Below, one piece after another: positions 9,765-17,525 of a stretch of 64,000 nucleotides of DNA (position 1 is its first letter; the number at the start of each line of letters is the position of its first letter). Under the pieces are notes generated by a model, which was given only the letters and a program-made list of their open reading frames with translations, did not search any database and was not told the origin of the DNA. This DNA is from Streptomyces sp. NBC_01298. GTDB taxonomy: Bacteria; Actinomycetota; Actinomycetes; Streptomycetales; Streptomycetaceae. Made by a program: the position numbers and the translations under genes. The stretch covers positions 3,658,001 to 3,722,000 of the forward strand of contig NZ_CP108414.1 in NCBI RefSeq assembly GCF_035978755.1. The letters run 5' to 3'.

Positions 9765-11438
9765 GTGCAGGACGTGCAGGACGTGGACGTGCAGGACGAT
9801 CTGATCGCACGGGCCCAGGCCTGGCTGGCCGAGGACCCGGACCCGGAGACGGCCGACGAGCTCGCCAAGCTCATCGAGGCCGGTGACACCACCGAGCTCG
9901 CGGACCGCTTCGCCGGCATGCTGCAGTTCGGCACCGCCGGACTCCGCGGCGAACTGGGCGCGGGCCCGATGCGGATGAACCGCAACGTGGTGATCCGGGC
10001 CGCGGCGGGCCTCGCGGCCTACCTCAAGGCCCAGGGCCACGCCGGCGGCCTGGTCGTCGTCGGCTACGACGCCCGCTACAAGTCGGCCGACTTCGCCCGC
10101 GACACCGCCGCGGTCATGATCGGCGCCGGCCTGCGCGCCGCCGTCCTGCCCCGTCCGCTGCCGACGCCCGTCCTGGCGTACGCCATAAGGCACCTGGGCG
10201 CCGTCGCCGGCGTCGAGGTGACCGCCAGCCACAATCCGCCCCGGGACAACGGCTACAAGGTCTACCTCGGCGACGGTTCGCAGATCGTCTCCCCGGCCGA
10301 CGCGGAGATCGCCGAGCAGATCGACGCGATCGCCGCGCTGGCCGACGTACCGCGGGCCGAGGACGGCTGGCAGGACCTCGGCGACGAGGTCCTGGAGGCC
10401 TACCTGGCACGCACGGACGCCGTCCTCACCCCCGGCTCCCCCCGGGGCGTGCGGACCGTCTACACGGCCATGCACGGCGTCGGCAAGGACGTGGTCCTGG
10501 CCGCCTTCGCCCGCGCCGGCTTCCCCGCCCCGGTCCTCGTGGCCGAGCAGGCGGAGCCGGACCCGGCCTTCCCGACGGTGGCCTTCCCCAACCCGGAGGA
10601 GCCGGGCGCGATGGACCTGTCCTTCGCGACGGCCGCCCGCGTAGACCCCGACATCGTGATCGCCAACGACCCGGACGCCGACCGCTGCGCGGTGGCCGTC
10701 CCGGACGCCTCCTCGGCCTCCGGCTGGCGGATGCTGCGCGGCGACGAGGTCGGCGCGCTGCTCGCCGCCCACCTGGTGCACAAGGGCGCCACCGGCGTCT
10801 TCGCCGAGTCCATCGTCTCCTCCTCCCTCCTCGGGCGGATCGCGGAGGCCGCGGGCGTCGGCTACGAGGAGACCCTGACGGGCTTCAAGTGGATCTCCCG
10901 CGTCGAGGGCCTGCGCTACGGGTACGAGGAGGCGCTCGGCTACTGCGTGGACCCCGAGGGCGTCCGCGACAAGGACGGCGTCACGGCCGCCCTGCTCGTC
11001 GCGGAACTGGCCTCGGAGCTCAAGGAGCAGGGCCGGACCCTGACCGACCTGCTGGACGACCTGGCGATGCGGCACGGTCTGCACGCCACCGACCAGCTGT
11101 CGGTCCGCGTGGAGGACCTGTCGGTCATCGCCTCGGCCATGGCGGCCCTGCGCGCGGAGCCCCCGGCCTCGCTGGCGGGCCTGCGGGTCACCTCGGCGGA
11201 GGACCTCAGCCAGGGCACGGCGACGCTCCCGCCCACGGACGGGCTGCGCTACTACCTGGAGGGCGACTACAAGGCCCGGGCCATCGTCCGCCCGTCCGGC
11301 ACGGAGCCCAAGCTGAAGTGCTACCTGGAGGTCGTGGTCCCGGTGGCGGAAGCCTCCGGCCTGCTCCCGGCCCGCGCCCGCGGCCAGGAGGTCCTGGACG
11401 CGATCAAGAAGGACCTGGCGGCGGCGGCCGGTATTTAG
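9765..11438 (+). CDS. Phospho-sugar mutase, probable phosphopentomutase
   Basis: Alpha-D-phosphohexomutase superfamily enzyme of 557 residues. It has the four usual landmarks: the phosphoserine loop VTASHNPPRDNGYKVY (Ser155), the metal loop NDPDADRCAV (about residue 306), the sugar loop GYEEALGYC, and the phosphate loop RPSGTEPKLKCY. Such proteins are often annotated as phosphomannomutase, but length and the TASHNPPRDNGYKVY wording are closer to the PGM2 type, which acts on pentose-1-phosphates. Being cotranscribed with PNP, it most likely converts (deoxy)ribose-1-phosphate to the 5-phosphate needed by DeoC. GTG 9765 follows GAGAGG; further GTG codons lie just downstream. Confidence 0.85.
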   Translation: MQDVQDVDVQDDLIARAQAWLAEDPDPETADELAKLIEAGDTTELADRFAGMLQFGTAGLRGELGAGPMRMNRNVVIRAAAGLAAYLKAQGHAGGLVVVGYDARYKSADFARDTAAVMIGAGLRAAVLPRPLPTPVLAYAIRHLGAVAGVEVTASHNPPRDNGYKVYLGDGSQIVSPADAEIAEQIDAIAALADVPRAEDGWQDLGDEVLEAYLARTDAVLTPGSPRGVRTVYTAMHGVGKDVVLAAFARAGFPAPVLVAEQAEPDPAFPTVAFPNPEEPGAMDLSFATAARVDPDIVIANDPDADRCAVAVPDASSASGWRMLRGDEVGALLAAHLVHKGATGVFAESIVSSSLLGRIAEAAGVGYEETLTGFKWISRVEGLRYGYEEALGYCVDPEGVRDKDGVTAALLVAELASELKEQGRTLTDLLDDLAMRHGLHATDQLSVRVEDLSVIASAMAALRAEPPASLAGLRVTSAEDLSQGTATLPPTDGLRYYLEGDYKARAIVRPSGTEPKLKCYLEVVVPVAEASGLLPARARGQEVLDAIKKDLAAAAGI

Positions 11439-11460
11439 CCGACCCCCGGACCCGCCCGCG

Positions 11461-11496
11461 CGAAGGCCCCCCGAGCTCCTGCCCGGGGGGCCTTCG
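11461..11496. terminator. Strong two-way terminator hairpin
   Basis: CGAAGGCCCCCCG (11461-11473) pairs perfectly with CGGGGGGCCTTCG (11484-11496) around a 10-base loop. It lies between the stop codons of the rightward mutase gene and the leftward lipoprotein gene. Confidence 0.85.
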
Positions 11497-11507
11497 TCGT
11501 GACCGGG

Positions 11508-12254
11508 TCAGGAAGCCGAGGGCGCGGGAGCGGGAGCGGGCGTGGCCGTCGGCCGGACCACGTCGCCCAGGGTCGGGACGGACTCCGGGCGGGAGCGGAC
11601 GGCGTCCGTGCACTCCCAGGCCCGCGGCGGATCCGCGTCCGGACCGCCCAGGACCACCGGGCCCGGCCCCGCCGACACCGCGTCGCTCTCCGCGAGCGTG
11701 CACACCAGCTGCGACAGCGCCACGGGGGGCAGGTCCTCGGGCTTGCGGCTCAGCCGCACCGCGCCCGCCGGATCGCCCGGCCGCGGCGCCGAGACCGTCA
11801 GGTTGGCCGGCACCTCGGTCGTGAAGCCGGCCTCCCGCTCCTCCGCGGACGGCTCCCGCTGGAGCGCCTCCAGCAGGGCCTGGGTGACGAGCCCCGTCAC
11901 GTCCCGCGCGGGCTGCTTCTCCGACACCGGCACCACCCGCTGGACGCCCACCAGCTGCGCCCCGCAGACCAGCTCCACCGTGGCCCGGATGCCCTGTACC
12001 CCGCCCGTTCCCGCCGCGGCGCCGGCCGGGGTCTTGCACGAGACCCGCGAGGGCGCCGGTCCCACGTCCACCGGCACGGTGGTCGCCCGGATCCCGCAGC
12101 CGGTCAGGGCGCCCAGGGACAACAGGCCCAGGGCCACCACGACGGCCGTCGTACCGAGCGTCGCGCCGAGCACCGCACCGCGCCCCGCGCCGACGCGCCC
12201 AGCGGTGACCCGCCCCGCCGCCCCGCGCTCCGCCGCCCTACTCCTCGTCTTCAC
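11508..12254 (-). CDS. Lipoprotein of the afsQ operon
   Basis: 248-residue secreted lipoprotein. After a basic N terminus and a hydrophobic stretch, the lipobox LGALTGC places the modified Cys at residue 53, an unusually long signal peptide. The mature part has no domain I recognise and ends in an Ala/Pro/Ser tail. GTG 12254 lies inside the end of afsQ2 (17-base overlap), so it is translationally coupled to the sensor kinase. The same arrangement exists in S. coelicolor after afsQ2. A role in signalling by AfsQ2 is a guess from position. Confidence 0.82.
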   Translation of the reverse strand: MKTRSRAAERGAAGRVTAGRVGAGRGAVLGATLGTTAVVVALGLLSLGALTGCGIRATTVPVDVGPAPSRVSCKTPAGAAAGTGGVQGIRATVELVCGAQLVGVQRVVPVSEKQPARDVTGLVTQALLEALQREPSAEEREAGFTTEVPANLTVSAPRPGDPAGAVRLSRKPEDLPPVALSQLVCTLAESDAVSAGPGPVVLGGPDADPPRAWECTDAVRSRPESVPTLGDVVRPTATPAPAPAPSAS

Positions 12255-13722
12255 CGGCGATCACCTTCCCCACGTCCACCGGCAGCCGCAGCGTGAACAG
12301 CGCACCGCCCTGCGCACCGTTCTCCGCGGTGATGTCGCCGCCGTGGATGTGCGCGTTCTCCATCGCGATGGACAGGCCGAGCCCGCTGCCGTCCGACTTC
12401 GGCCGCGACGCGCTCGCCTTGTAGAACCGGTCGAAGACGTGCGGCAGTACGGCCTCGGGGATGCCCGGCCCGTTGTCCCGTACGGCGATCACCAGCCAGT
12501 CCCCCTCCACCCGGATGGAGACCCGCACCGGCGACCCGCCGTGCTTGAGCGCGTTGCCGATCAGATTCGCCAGGATCACGTCGAGCCGCCGCGGGTCGAG
12601 CCGCACGACGATCCCGCGCTCCGCGTCGAGTTCGACCGCGTCGAGCCACGCCCGCGTGTCGATGCACGCCGTCACCTGGTCGGCGACGTCCACGTCGTCC
12701 AGCACCAGCCGCGCCGTTCCCGCGTCGAAGCGGGTGACCTCCATGAGGTTCTCCACGAGGTCGTTCAGCCGCCTGGTCTCACTCACGACGAGCCCCACCG
12801 CCGGCGCGATCATCGGGTCGAGGTACTCGACCTCGTCCTCCAGCACCTCGGCGACCGCCGTCAGCGCCGTCAGCGGCGTGCGCAGTTCGTGGGACATGTC
12901 CGCGACGAAACGCCGGCTGGACTCCTCCCGCGCGCTCATGTCGGCGACCTTCTTCTCCAGCGCCTCCGCCGTCTTGTTGAAGGTGTGCGCCAGGTCGGCG
13001 AGTTCGTCCGTCCCCGACACCTCGAGCCGGTGGTCCAGCTCCCCTTCGCCGAGCCGGCGCGCCGCGTCGCCGAGCCGCTGCACGGGCCGCAGCACCGTAC
13101 GGGCCGCGGCCTGCGCGAGCAGCGCGGAGCCGAGCAGCGCGAGCCCGGTGGCGATGGTCAGCGACCAGGCCAGGGCGTTGAGGTCCTCGCGCTCCTGGGC
13201 GAGGGACTTGTACATGTAGCCGGTCGGCCCGCCGCCCACGATCCGGGTGCCGCCGACCAGGTAGGGGTTCCCGTCGGGCTTCGTCCGCTGCCAGTACACG
13301 TGGTACGCGGCGTCGTTGGCCGAGGTGGTCTTCTGCCGGTCGTCGACGGCGTGCTGGAGCGACTTCGGTACGTCGGCCAGCGAGAAGGCGTCGGGACCGG
13401 CGGTCCCGGACACCTTGCGGCCGTCCTTCTCGTCCACCAGCAGCACGCTGTAACCGGGGCTGCTGCCCGCCATCATCTCGGCGGTGTGCTGCAGCTCCTC
13501 CTGCGTCGGGTCGGCGGGCAGGGCCGCGGCCCGGTTCTGCATCTCCTGCCGGAAGTCGCCGAGGGCGGCGTCCTGGGTCCGGGTCAGGACGGCCTCGCGA
13601 TTGAGCCAGTAGGCGATCCCGGACGCGGAAACGGCGGCCGTCAGCGCGACCAGTGCGAACACGACGAGGAGCCGCAGCCGCAGGCTGGTCCAGCGCCGGC
13701 CCGCGAACAGGGCTCGGATCAC
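12238..13722 (-). CDS. afsQ2: Sensor histidine kinase AfsQ2
   Basis: Membrane-bound sensor kinase of 494 residues. Transmembrane segments lie at about residues 18-40 and 185-207 with an extracellular sensor domain between, followed by HAMP (VQRLGDAARRLGEGELDHRL), the phospho-acceptor His278 in DMSHELRTPLTAL, and the ATP-binding N, G1 and G2 boxes (NLIGNALKHG, RDNGPGIPE, GSGLGLSIAMENAHIHGG). It phosphorylates AfsQ1; in S. coelicolor the pair links nitrogen (glutamate) status to antibiotic production. GTG 13722 overlaps the afsQ1 stop by four bases. Confidence 0.93.
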   Translation of the reverse strand: MIRALFAGRRWTSLRLRLLVVFALVALTAAVSASGIAYWLNREAVLTRTQDAALGDFRQEMQNRAAALPADPTQEELQHTAEMMAGSSPGYSVLLVDEKDGRKVSGTAGPDAFSLADVPKSLQHAVDDRQKTTSANDAAYHVYWQRTKPDGNPYLVGGTRIVGGGPTGYMYKSLAQEREDLNALAWSLTIATGLALLGSALLAQAAARTVLRPVQRLGDAARRLGEGELDHRLEVSGTDELADLAHTFNKTAEALEKKVADMSAREESSRRFVADMSHELRTPLTALTAVAEVLEDEVEYLDPMIAPAVGLVVSETRRLNDLVENLMEVTRFDAGTARLVLDDVDVADQVTACIDTRAWLDAVELDAERGIVVRLDPRRLDVILANLIGNALKHGGSPVRVSIRVEGDWLVIAVRDNGPGIPEAVLPHVFDRFYKASASRPKSDGSGLGLSIAMENAHIHGGDITAENGAQGGALFTLRLPVDVGKVIAGEDEE

Positions 13723-14396
13723 TGCGGGGAGTCCAGCCGGTAGCCGACGCCCCGCACGGTACGGATCAGGGTGGGTGACGAGGGCACTTCCTCGACCTTG
13801 GCGCGCAGCCGCTGCACGCAGGCGTCGACGAGCCGCGAGTCACCGAGGTAGTCGTGCTCCCACACCAACCGCAGCAGCTGCTGGCGGGACAGCGCCTGGC
13901 CGGGCCGGCGGCTGAGCTCCAGGAGCAGCCGCAGCTCGGTCGGGGTGAGCTGGAGGTCCTCACCGTTCTTGGTCACGGTCATGGCGGAGCGGTCGATGAC
14001 CAGCGGGCCGAAGACCGCGGTGTCGGTGGACTCGCGCTCGCCGCGGCGCAGCACCGCCCGGATGCGGGCGTCGAGCACCCGCCCCTGGACGGGCTTGACC
14101 ACGTAGTCGTCGGCTCCCGACTCCAGGCCGACGACCACGTCGATGTCGTCGTTGCGCGCGGTGAGCAGGATGATCGGCAGCTGGTCGGTGCGGCGGATGC
14201 GCCGGCACACCTCGAAGCCGTCGATTCCGGGCAGCATGACGTCGAGCACGATCAGGTCGGGCCGCTGCTCGCGCAGCAGTTTGAGGCCGTCCTCGCCCGT
14301 CGCCGCGGTGGCCACACGGTGGCCCTGGCGTGACAGGGAGAGTTCGAGGGCCGTGCGGATGGCGTCGTCGTCCTCGATGAGCAACAGGAAAGGCAC
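13719..14396 (-). CDS. afsQ1: Response regulator AfsQ1 (OmpR/PhoB type)
   Basis: 225-residue response regulator. The receiver domain shows the acidic pocket EDDD (8-11), phosphorylation site Asp52 in IVLDVMLPG, and the Lys in YVVKPVQGR. The C-terminal winged helix reads LTPTELRLLLELSRRPGQAL, then LVDACVQRLRAKVEEVP and TVRGVGYRLD. The sequence agrees closely with S. coelicolor AfsQ1 as I remember it, including length, which favours GTG 14396; an in-frame ATG at 14414 would add six residues. A matching AfsQ1 recognition site lies in the divergent promoter region shared with sigQ. Confidence 0.95.
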   Translation of the reverse strand: MPFLLLIEDDDAIRTALELSLSRQGHRVATAATGEDGLKLLREQRPDLIVLDVMLPGIDGFEVCRRIRRTDQLPIILLTARNDDIDVVVGLESGADDYVVKPVQGRVLDARIRAVLRRGERESTDTAVFGPLVIDRSAMTVTKNGEDLQLTPTELRLLLELSRRPGQALSRQQLLRLVWEHDYLGDSRLVDACVQRLRAKVEEVPSSPTLIRTVRGVGYRLDSPQ

Positions 14397-14465
14397 GGGC
14401 TCATTCTGTCCCATCGCCCCGCGGGACTTCGACCTCCCCGCGCTTCCAATCCCGGCACGAACCCT

Positions 14466-14481
14466 GTGACAGGCCTGTGAC
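14466..14481. promoter_or_regulatory. AfsQ1 box
   Basis: GTGAC-N6-GTGAC (direct repeat, halves at 14466-14470 and 14477-14481). This fits the published AfsQ1 consensus GTnAC-n6-GTnAC exactly. It lies 70 bases from afsQ1 and 81 bases from sigQ in their shared intergenic region, so AfsQ1 probably controls both its own operon and sigQ. Confidence 0.8.
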
Positions 14482-14561
14482 AGTCGCAGGACACCGCGGT
14501 TATGTCGGCCGGGCAGTCTTCTTGGCAACGGACCAGACAGACTCCACGACGGGGGCGCGAG

Positions 14562-15281
14562 ATGAACACGCTGCACAGCACCAGCTCCAGCGCGGTTGTC
14601 ACGCGGCTGCACGATGTGAACCGCCGCACGGCAATCCGTACGGCGACGGCCCCCTCCCGGCGGCCGGCGCACGTGGTGGCCATCGACGCGAAGACCTACG
14701 AGCGCCCCTCCGTCCCCGCCCAGCGCACGCCGGGCTCCGCGGACGTCCCGGACTCCTCCAACGAGGCCGAGTTCACGGCGTACGTCCAGGAACGGCGGGC
14801 CGCCCTCTACGCGACGGCCTTCCACCTGACCGGCGACCGCTACGAGGCCGAGGACCTGCTGCAGACCGCGCTGTTCTCCACGTACCGCGCCTGGGACCGC
14901 ATCAGCGACAAGGCCGCCGTCGGCGGGTACCTGCGGCGCACGATGACGAACCTGCACATCAGCGCCTGGCGCCGGCGCAAGCTCAACGAGTACCCGACGG
15001 AAGAGCTGCCGGAGACGGCCTCGGACACGGACGCCATGGGCGGTACGGAGCTGCGCGCCGTGCTGTGGCAGGCGCTCACCCGCATCCCGGAGCCGCAGCG
15101 CACGATGCTGGTGCTCCGCTACTACGAGGGCCGCACGGACCCGGAGATCGCGGAGATCCTCGGCATCAGCGTCGGCACGGTGAAGTCGAGCATCTGGCGC
15201 TCGCTGCGCCGCATGCGCGAGGACGAGGCGCTGAGCTTCGGCCGCGACGAGGCCGAGTCCTTCGAGGACCTGGTCGCGTAG
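14562..15281 (+). CDS. sigQ: ECF/SigE-like RNA polymerase sigma factor SigQ
   Basis: 239-residue sigma factor. Region 2 is seen in FTAYVQERRAALYATAFHL and DRYEAEDLLQTALFSTYRAW (residues about 70-110); region 4 in EPQRTMLVLRYYEGRTDPEI and LGISVGTVKSSIWRSLRRMR (about 180-225). The first 60 residues are a loosely conserved extension. ATG 14562 is preferred over an in-frame ATG 14502, because homologs begin MNT(L) and GGGGGCGCGAG lies before it. It is divergent from afsQ1-afsQ2, and in S. coelicolor sigQ is a direct AfsQ1 target. Confidence 0.92.
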   Translation: MNTLHSTSSSAVVTRLHDVNRRTAIRTATAPSRRPAHVVAIDAKTYERPSVPAQRTPGSADVPDSSNEAEFTAYVQERRAALYATAFHLTGDRYEAEDLLQTALFSTYRAWDRISDKAAVGGYLRRTMTNLHISAWRRRKLNEYPTEELPETASDTDAMGGTELRAVLWQALTRIPEPQRTMLVLRYYEGRTDPEIAEILGISVGTVKSSIWRSLRRMREDEALSFGRDEAESFEDLVA

Positions 15282-15326
15282 GTCGCGTAGGAGGAGCCGG
15301 CACCACAAGACCAAAGGGCCAGGGGG

Positions 15327-15350
15327 CCCGTCCTGCGGGGGTGGGACGGG
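15327..15350 (+). terminator. Possible terminator after sigQ
   Basis: CCCGTCC (15327-15333) pairs with GGACGGG (15344-15350) around a 10-base loop, 46 bases after the sigQ stop. Flanking G-runs make the exact stem uncertain. It would separate sigQ from the convergent kinase-like gene. Confidence 0.45.
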
Positions 15351-15413
15351 GGCCACGGGGGCAAAGGGCGGGATCGAGCGGACGGGGGTCCGCGCGGTCC
15401 CGCCTTTTGGCGT

Positions 15414-16046
15414 CTACACCGAGGCCGCGGCGCGGTGGCGCCCCGCCGCGGCGGCGGCAAGACGCCCGAGCGCCTCGTCACGGCCACACGCGTGAGCCCC
15501 CAGTGCGGTGTGCCGGGCCACGATCCCGCGCTCGGCCCGCATCAGCCGCCAGCCGCGCCGCAGGAGCATCGGCACCGACTTGCGGCCCTCGCGCAGGTCA
15601 CGGGCCAGGCGCCGCCGGAAGGTGGTGCTGGGCCGCCCGCGCAGACAGATCGCGTCCGCCAGCAGCCCCAGCTCCTGGCACCGCACCGCGACGTCGGCCG
15701 CGAAGATCCCCTCGGCTATGAACAGCGGGGTGCGGGAGATGTCCAGCGACTCCGTACCGGTCCGCGAAGAGGTCGAGATGTCGTAGACGGGCACCTCGGT
15801 CCGCCCGGCCGCGCACAGCTCGGCGATCGCGGCCACCGCCGCCTCCGCGTCCCAGGACAGCGGGGAGTCCCAGTCGGTGTCGGCGCTTCCCTCGACGAGC
15901 GGGAGGGTGGGGTCGTCGCCGTCCTTGTAGAAGTCGTCCAGGCGCAGCACGGGCAACCCGGAACGTGCCGCCAGCGAGGACTTGCCGGAACCCGAGGGTC
16001 CGGTCAGCAGGACGACACGCGTAGGCAAAGGAGAGGAACAGCTCAC
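15414..16046 (-). CDS. Uridine kinase-like P-loop protein
   Basis: About 210 residues with a Walker A motif LLTGPSGSGKSSLA near the N terminus, LRLDDFYKDGDDPTLP (typical of the uridine/phosphoribulokinase fold, with the acceptor-binding Asp), and PLFIAEGIFAADV. These support an NTP-dependent kinase of the uridine kinase superfamily, but the substrate is not shown. The reading frame is open further upstream to 16184; I chose GTG 16046 because homologous sequence begins just before PLPTRVVLLTG. Convergent with sigQ and divergent from a secreted-protein gene. Confidence 0.8.
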   Translation of the reverse strand: MSCSSPLPTRVVLLTGPSGSGKSSLAARSGLPVLRLDDFYKDGDDPTLPLVEGSADTDWDSPLSWDAEAAVAAIAELCAAGRTEVPVYDISTSSRTGTESLDISRTPLFIAEGIFAADVAVRCQELGLLADAICLRGRPSTTFRRRLARDLREGRKSVPMLLRRGWRLMRAERGIVARHTALGAHACGRDEALGRLAAAAAGRHRAAASV

Positions 16047-16177
16047 GGAACACAAGTGTGAACTATTAACTCGGGCAGGGGACCTACCCAAAGGCCCGTT
16101 GGTATCCAGGATCACACCTCCACTACGCTGCGTGCGCACGCGATCACGAGTCCGTACGAGCCCACAGGCGGGAATCC

Positions 16178-16534
16178 ATGGCACGTCACGCAGCCCCCAA
16201 AGCCCCCCACACCAAGGCGCTGCGCACCGCAGGCCTGACTCTGTCGATGGCCGGAGCGGCCCTCGCGATGGCCGCCGGGGGTGCCCAGGCGGGCGAGCTC
16301 GATGTTCCGGCGGCCCTCGCGGGGGTCTCCGACCCGATTTCGAACCTCAAGGTGAACCCGCTGGCCCACACCGGCGTGGATCCCCTGGACAACGGGGTCG
16401 CCACCCAGGTCGCGGATTTCCCGTCGGTCGGCACCGGCATGGTCACGGGCATCCTGACCCAGGGGCCTTCGGTCGGGCAGCTGCCCACCGCCGCGGCGTC
16501 TTCCCTGCTGGGCCCCCTGACGGGCGGCAAGTAG
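16178..16534 (+). CDS. Small secreted protein of unknown function
   Basis: 118 residues. A basic N terminus is followed by a hydrophobic core (LTLSMAGAALAMAAGG) and a likely AQA-G cleavage site near residue 37, leaving about 80 mature residues with the repeated-looking pieces VSDPISNLKVNPLAHTGVDP and LPTAAASSLLGPLTGGK. No known domain. ATG 16178 follows GGCGGGAATCC. Typical of small cell-surface or secreted proteins of Streptomyces. Confidence 0.75.
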   Translation: MARHAAPKAPHTKALRTAGLTLSMAGAALAMAAGGAQAGELDVPAALAGVSDPISNLKVNPLAHTGVDPLDNGVATQVADFPSVGTGMVTGILTQGPSVGQLPTAAASSLLGPLTGGK

Positions 16535-16553
16535 CTCCCGTAGGGCACGAAGA

Positions 16554-16586
16554 GGCCCCGACAGCGCGGGGGACACTGCCGGGGCC
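16554..16586. terminator. Terminator between convergent genes
   Basis: GGCCCCG (16554-16560) pairs with CGGGGCC (16580-16586); the loop side has further partial pairing. It lies between the stop of the small secreted-protein gene and that of the leftward aldehyde dehydrogenase-like gene. Confidence 0.7.
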
Positions 16587-16625
16587 CGTCTTCGGGGAGG
16601 GCCGAGCCCTCTCATGGGGGGTCCG

Positions 16626-17525
16626 CTAGTAGGAGGACCCGCCCGCGCCCAGCGACCCGGTCGGGTGCCAGACGGTCTTGGTCTCCAGGAACGGCGTCAT
16701 GCGCGCCGTGCCCGGGTCGGCGCTCCAGTCGTCCACAGGCTGTGGACGCAGGACGCGCTTGAGGTTGTCCGCGGCCGCGATCTCCAGCTCCTTGGCCAGG
16801 GCCGCGTCGGCGCCCGCCAGGTCGATCGCGTTGACGTCCTGGTGGGACGCCAGGTGCGGGCCCATCTCGGCGGCCTTGCCGGACAGGATGTTGACGACGC
16901 CGCCGGGCAGGTCGGAGGTGGCCAGCACCTCGCCGAGGGAGAGCGCGGGCAGAGGGGCCTTCTCCGAGGCGATCACGACGACCGTGTTGCCGGTGGCGAT
17001 CACCGGGGCGATCACGGAGACCAGGCCCAGGAAGGACGAGGCCTGCGGGGCGACGACCGTGACCACACCGGTCGGCTCCGGGGTGGAGAGGTTGAAGAAG
17101 GGGCCCGCGACCGGGTTGGCCCCGCCCACGATCTGGGCGATCTTGTCGGTCCAGCCCGCGTACCAGACCCAGCGGTCGATCGCCGCGTCGACGACGGCCG
17201 CGGCCTTCGTCTTGGACAGGCCCTCCGCCTCGCCGACCTCGCGGACGAACTGCTCGCGGCGGCCCTCCAGCATCTCGGCGACGCGGTAGAGGATCTGGCC
17301 GCGGTTGTACGCGGTCGCGCCCGACCAGCCGCCGAAGGCCTTGCGGGCGGCGACGACCGCGTCACGGGCGTCCTTGCGGGAGGACAGCGGGGCGTTGGCC
17401 AGCCACTTGCCCTTCGAGTCACTCACCTCGTACACCCGGCCGCTCTCGGAGCGGGGGAACTTGCCCCCGACGTACAGCTTGTAGGTCTTGAAGACGCTCA
17501 GACGCGTCGAAGAAGACTCAGACAT
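16626..17525 (-). CDS. Half-length aldehyde dehydrogenase-like protein
   Basis: 299 residues matching only the N-terminal, cofactor-binding part of aldehyde dehydrogenases (LYVGGKFPRSESGRVYEV, then ATGNTVVVIASEKAPLPALS and LPGGVVNILSGKAAEMGPHL). The conserved catalytic Glu (LELGGK) and Cys (xQVC) regions are absent and the chain ends GAGGSSY. The 3' part is not simply cut off: the gene ends cleanly before a terminator. It overlaps the full-length enzyme upstream by 8 bases, so the two are coupled. It may be an inactive partner or structural subunit; the activity is unknown. Confidence 0.85.
   Translation of the reverse strand: MSESSSTRLSVFKTYKLYVGGKFPRSESGRVYEVSDSKGKWLANAPLSSRKDARDAVVAARKAFGGWSGATAYNRGQILYRVAEMLEGRREQFVREVGEAEGLSKTKAAAVVDAAIDRWVWYAGWTDKIAQIVGGANPVAGPFFNLSTPEPTGVVTVVAPQASSFLGLVSVIAPVIATGNTVVVIASEKAPLPALSLGEVLATSDLPGGVVNILSGKAAEMGPHLASHQDVNAIDLAGADAALAKELEIAAADNLKRVLRPQPVDDWSADPGTARMTPFLETKTVWHPTGSLGAGGSSY

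Noticed and set aside
16626..17525. Pseudogene call for the short aldehyde dehydrogenase
   Set aside because: Intact frame, coupled start and own terminator argue for a functional gene; no remnant of the missing C-terminal half follows.
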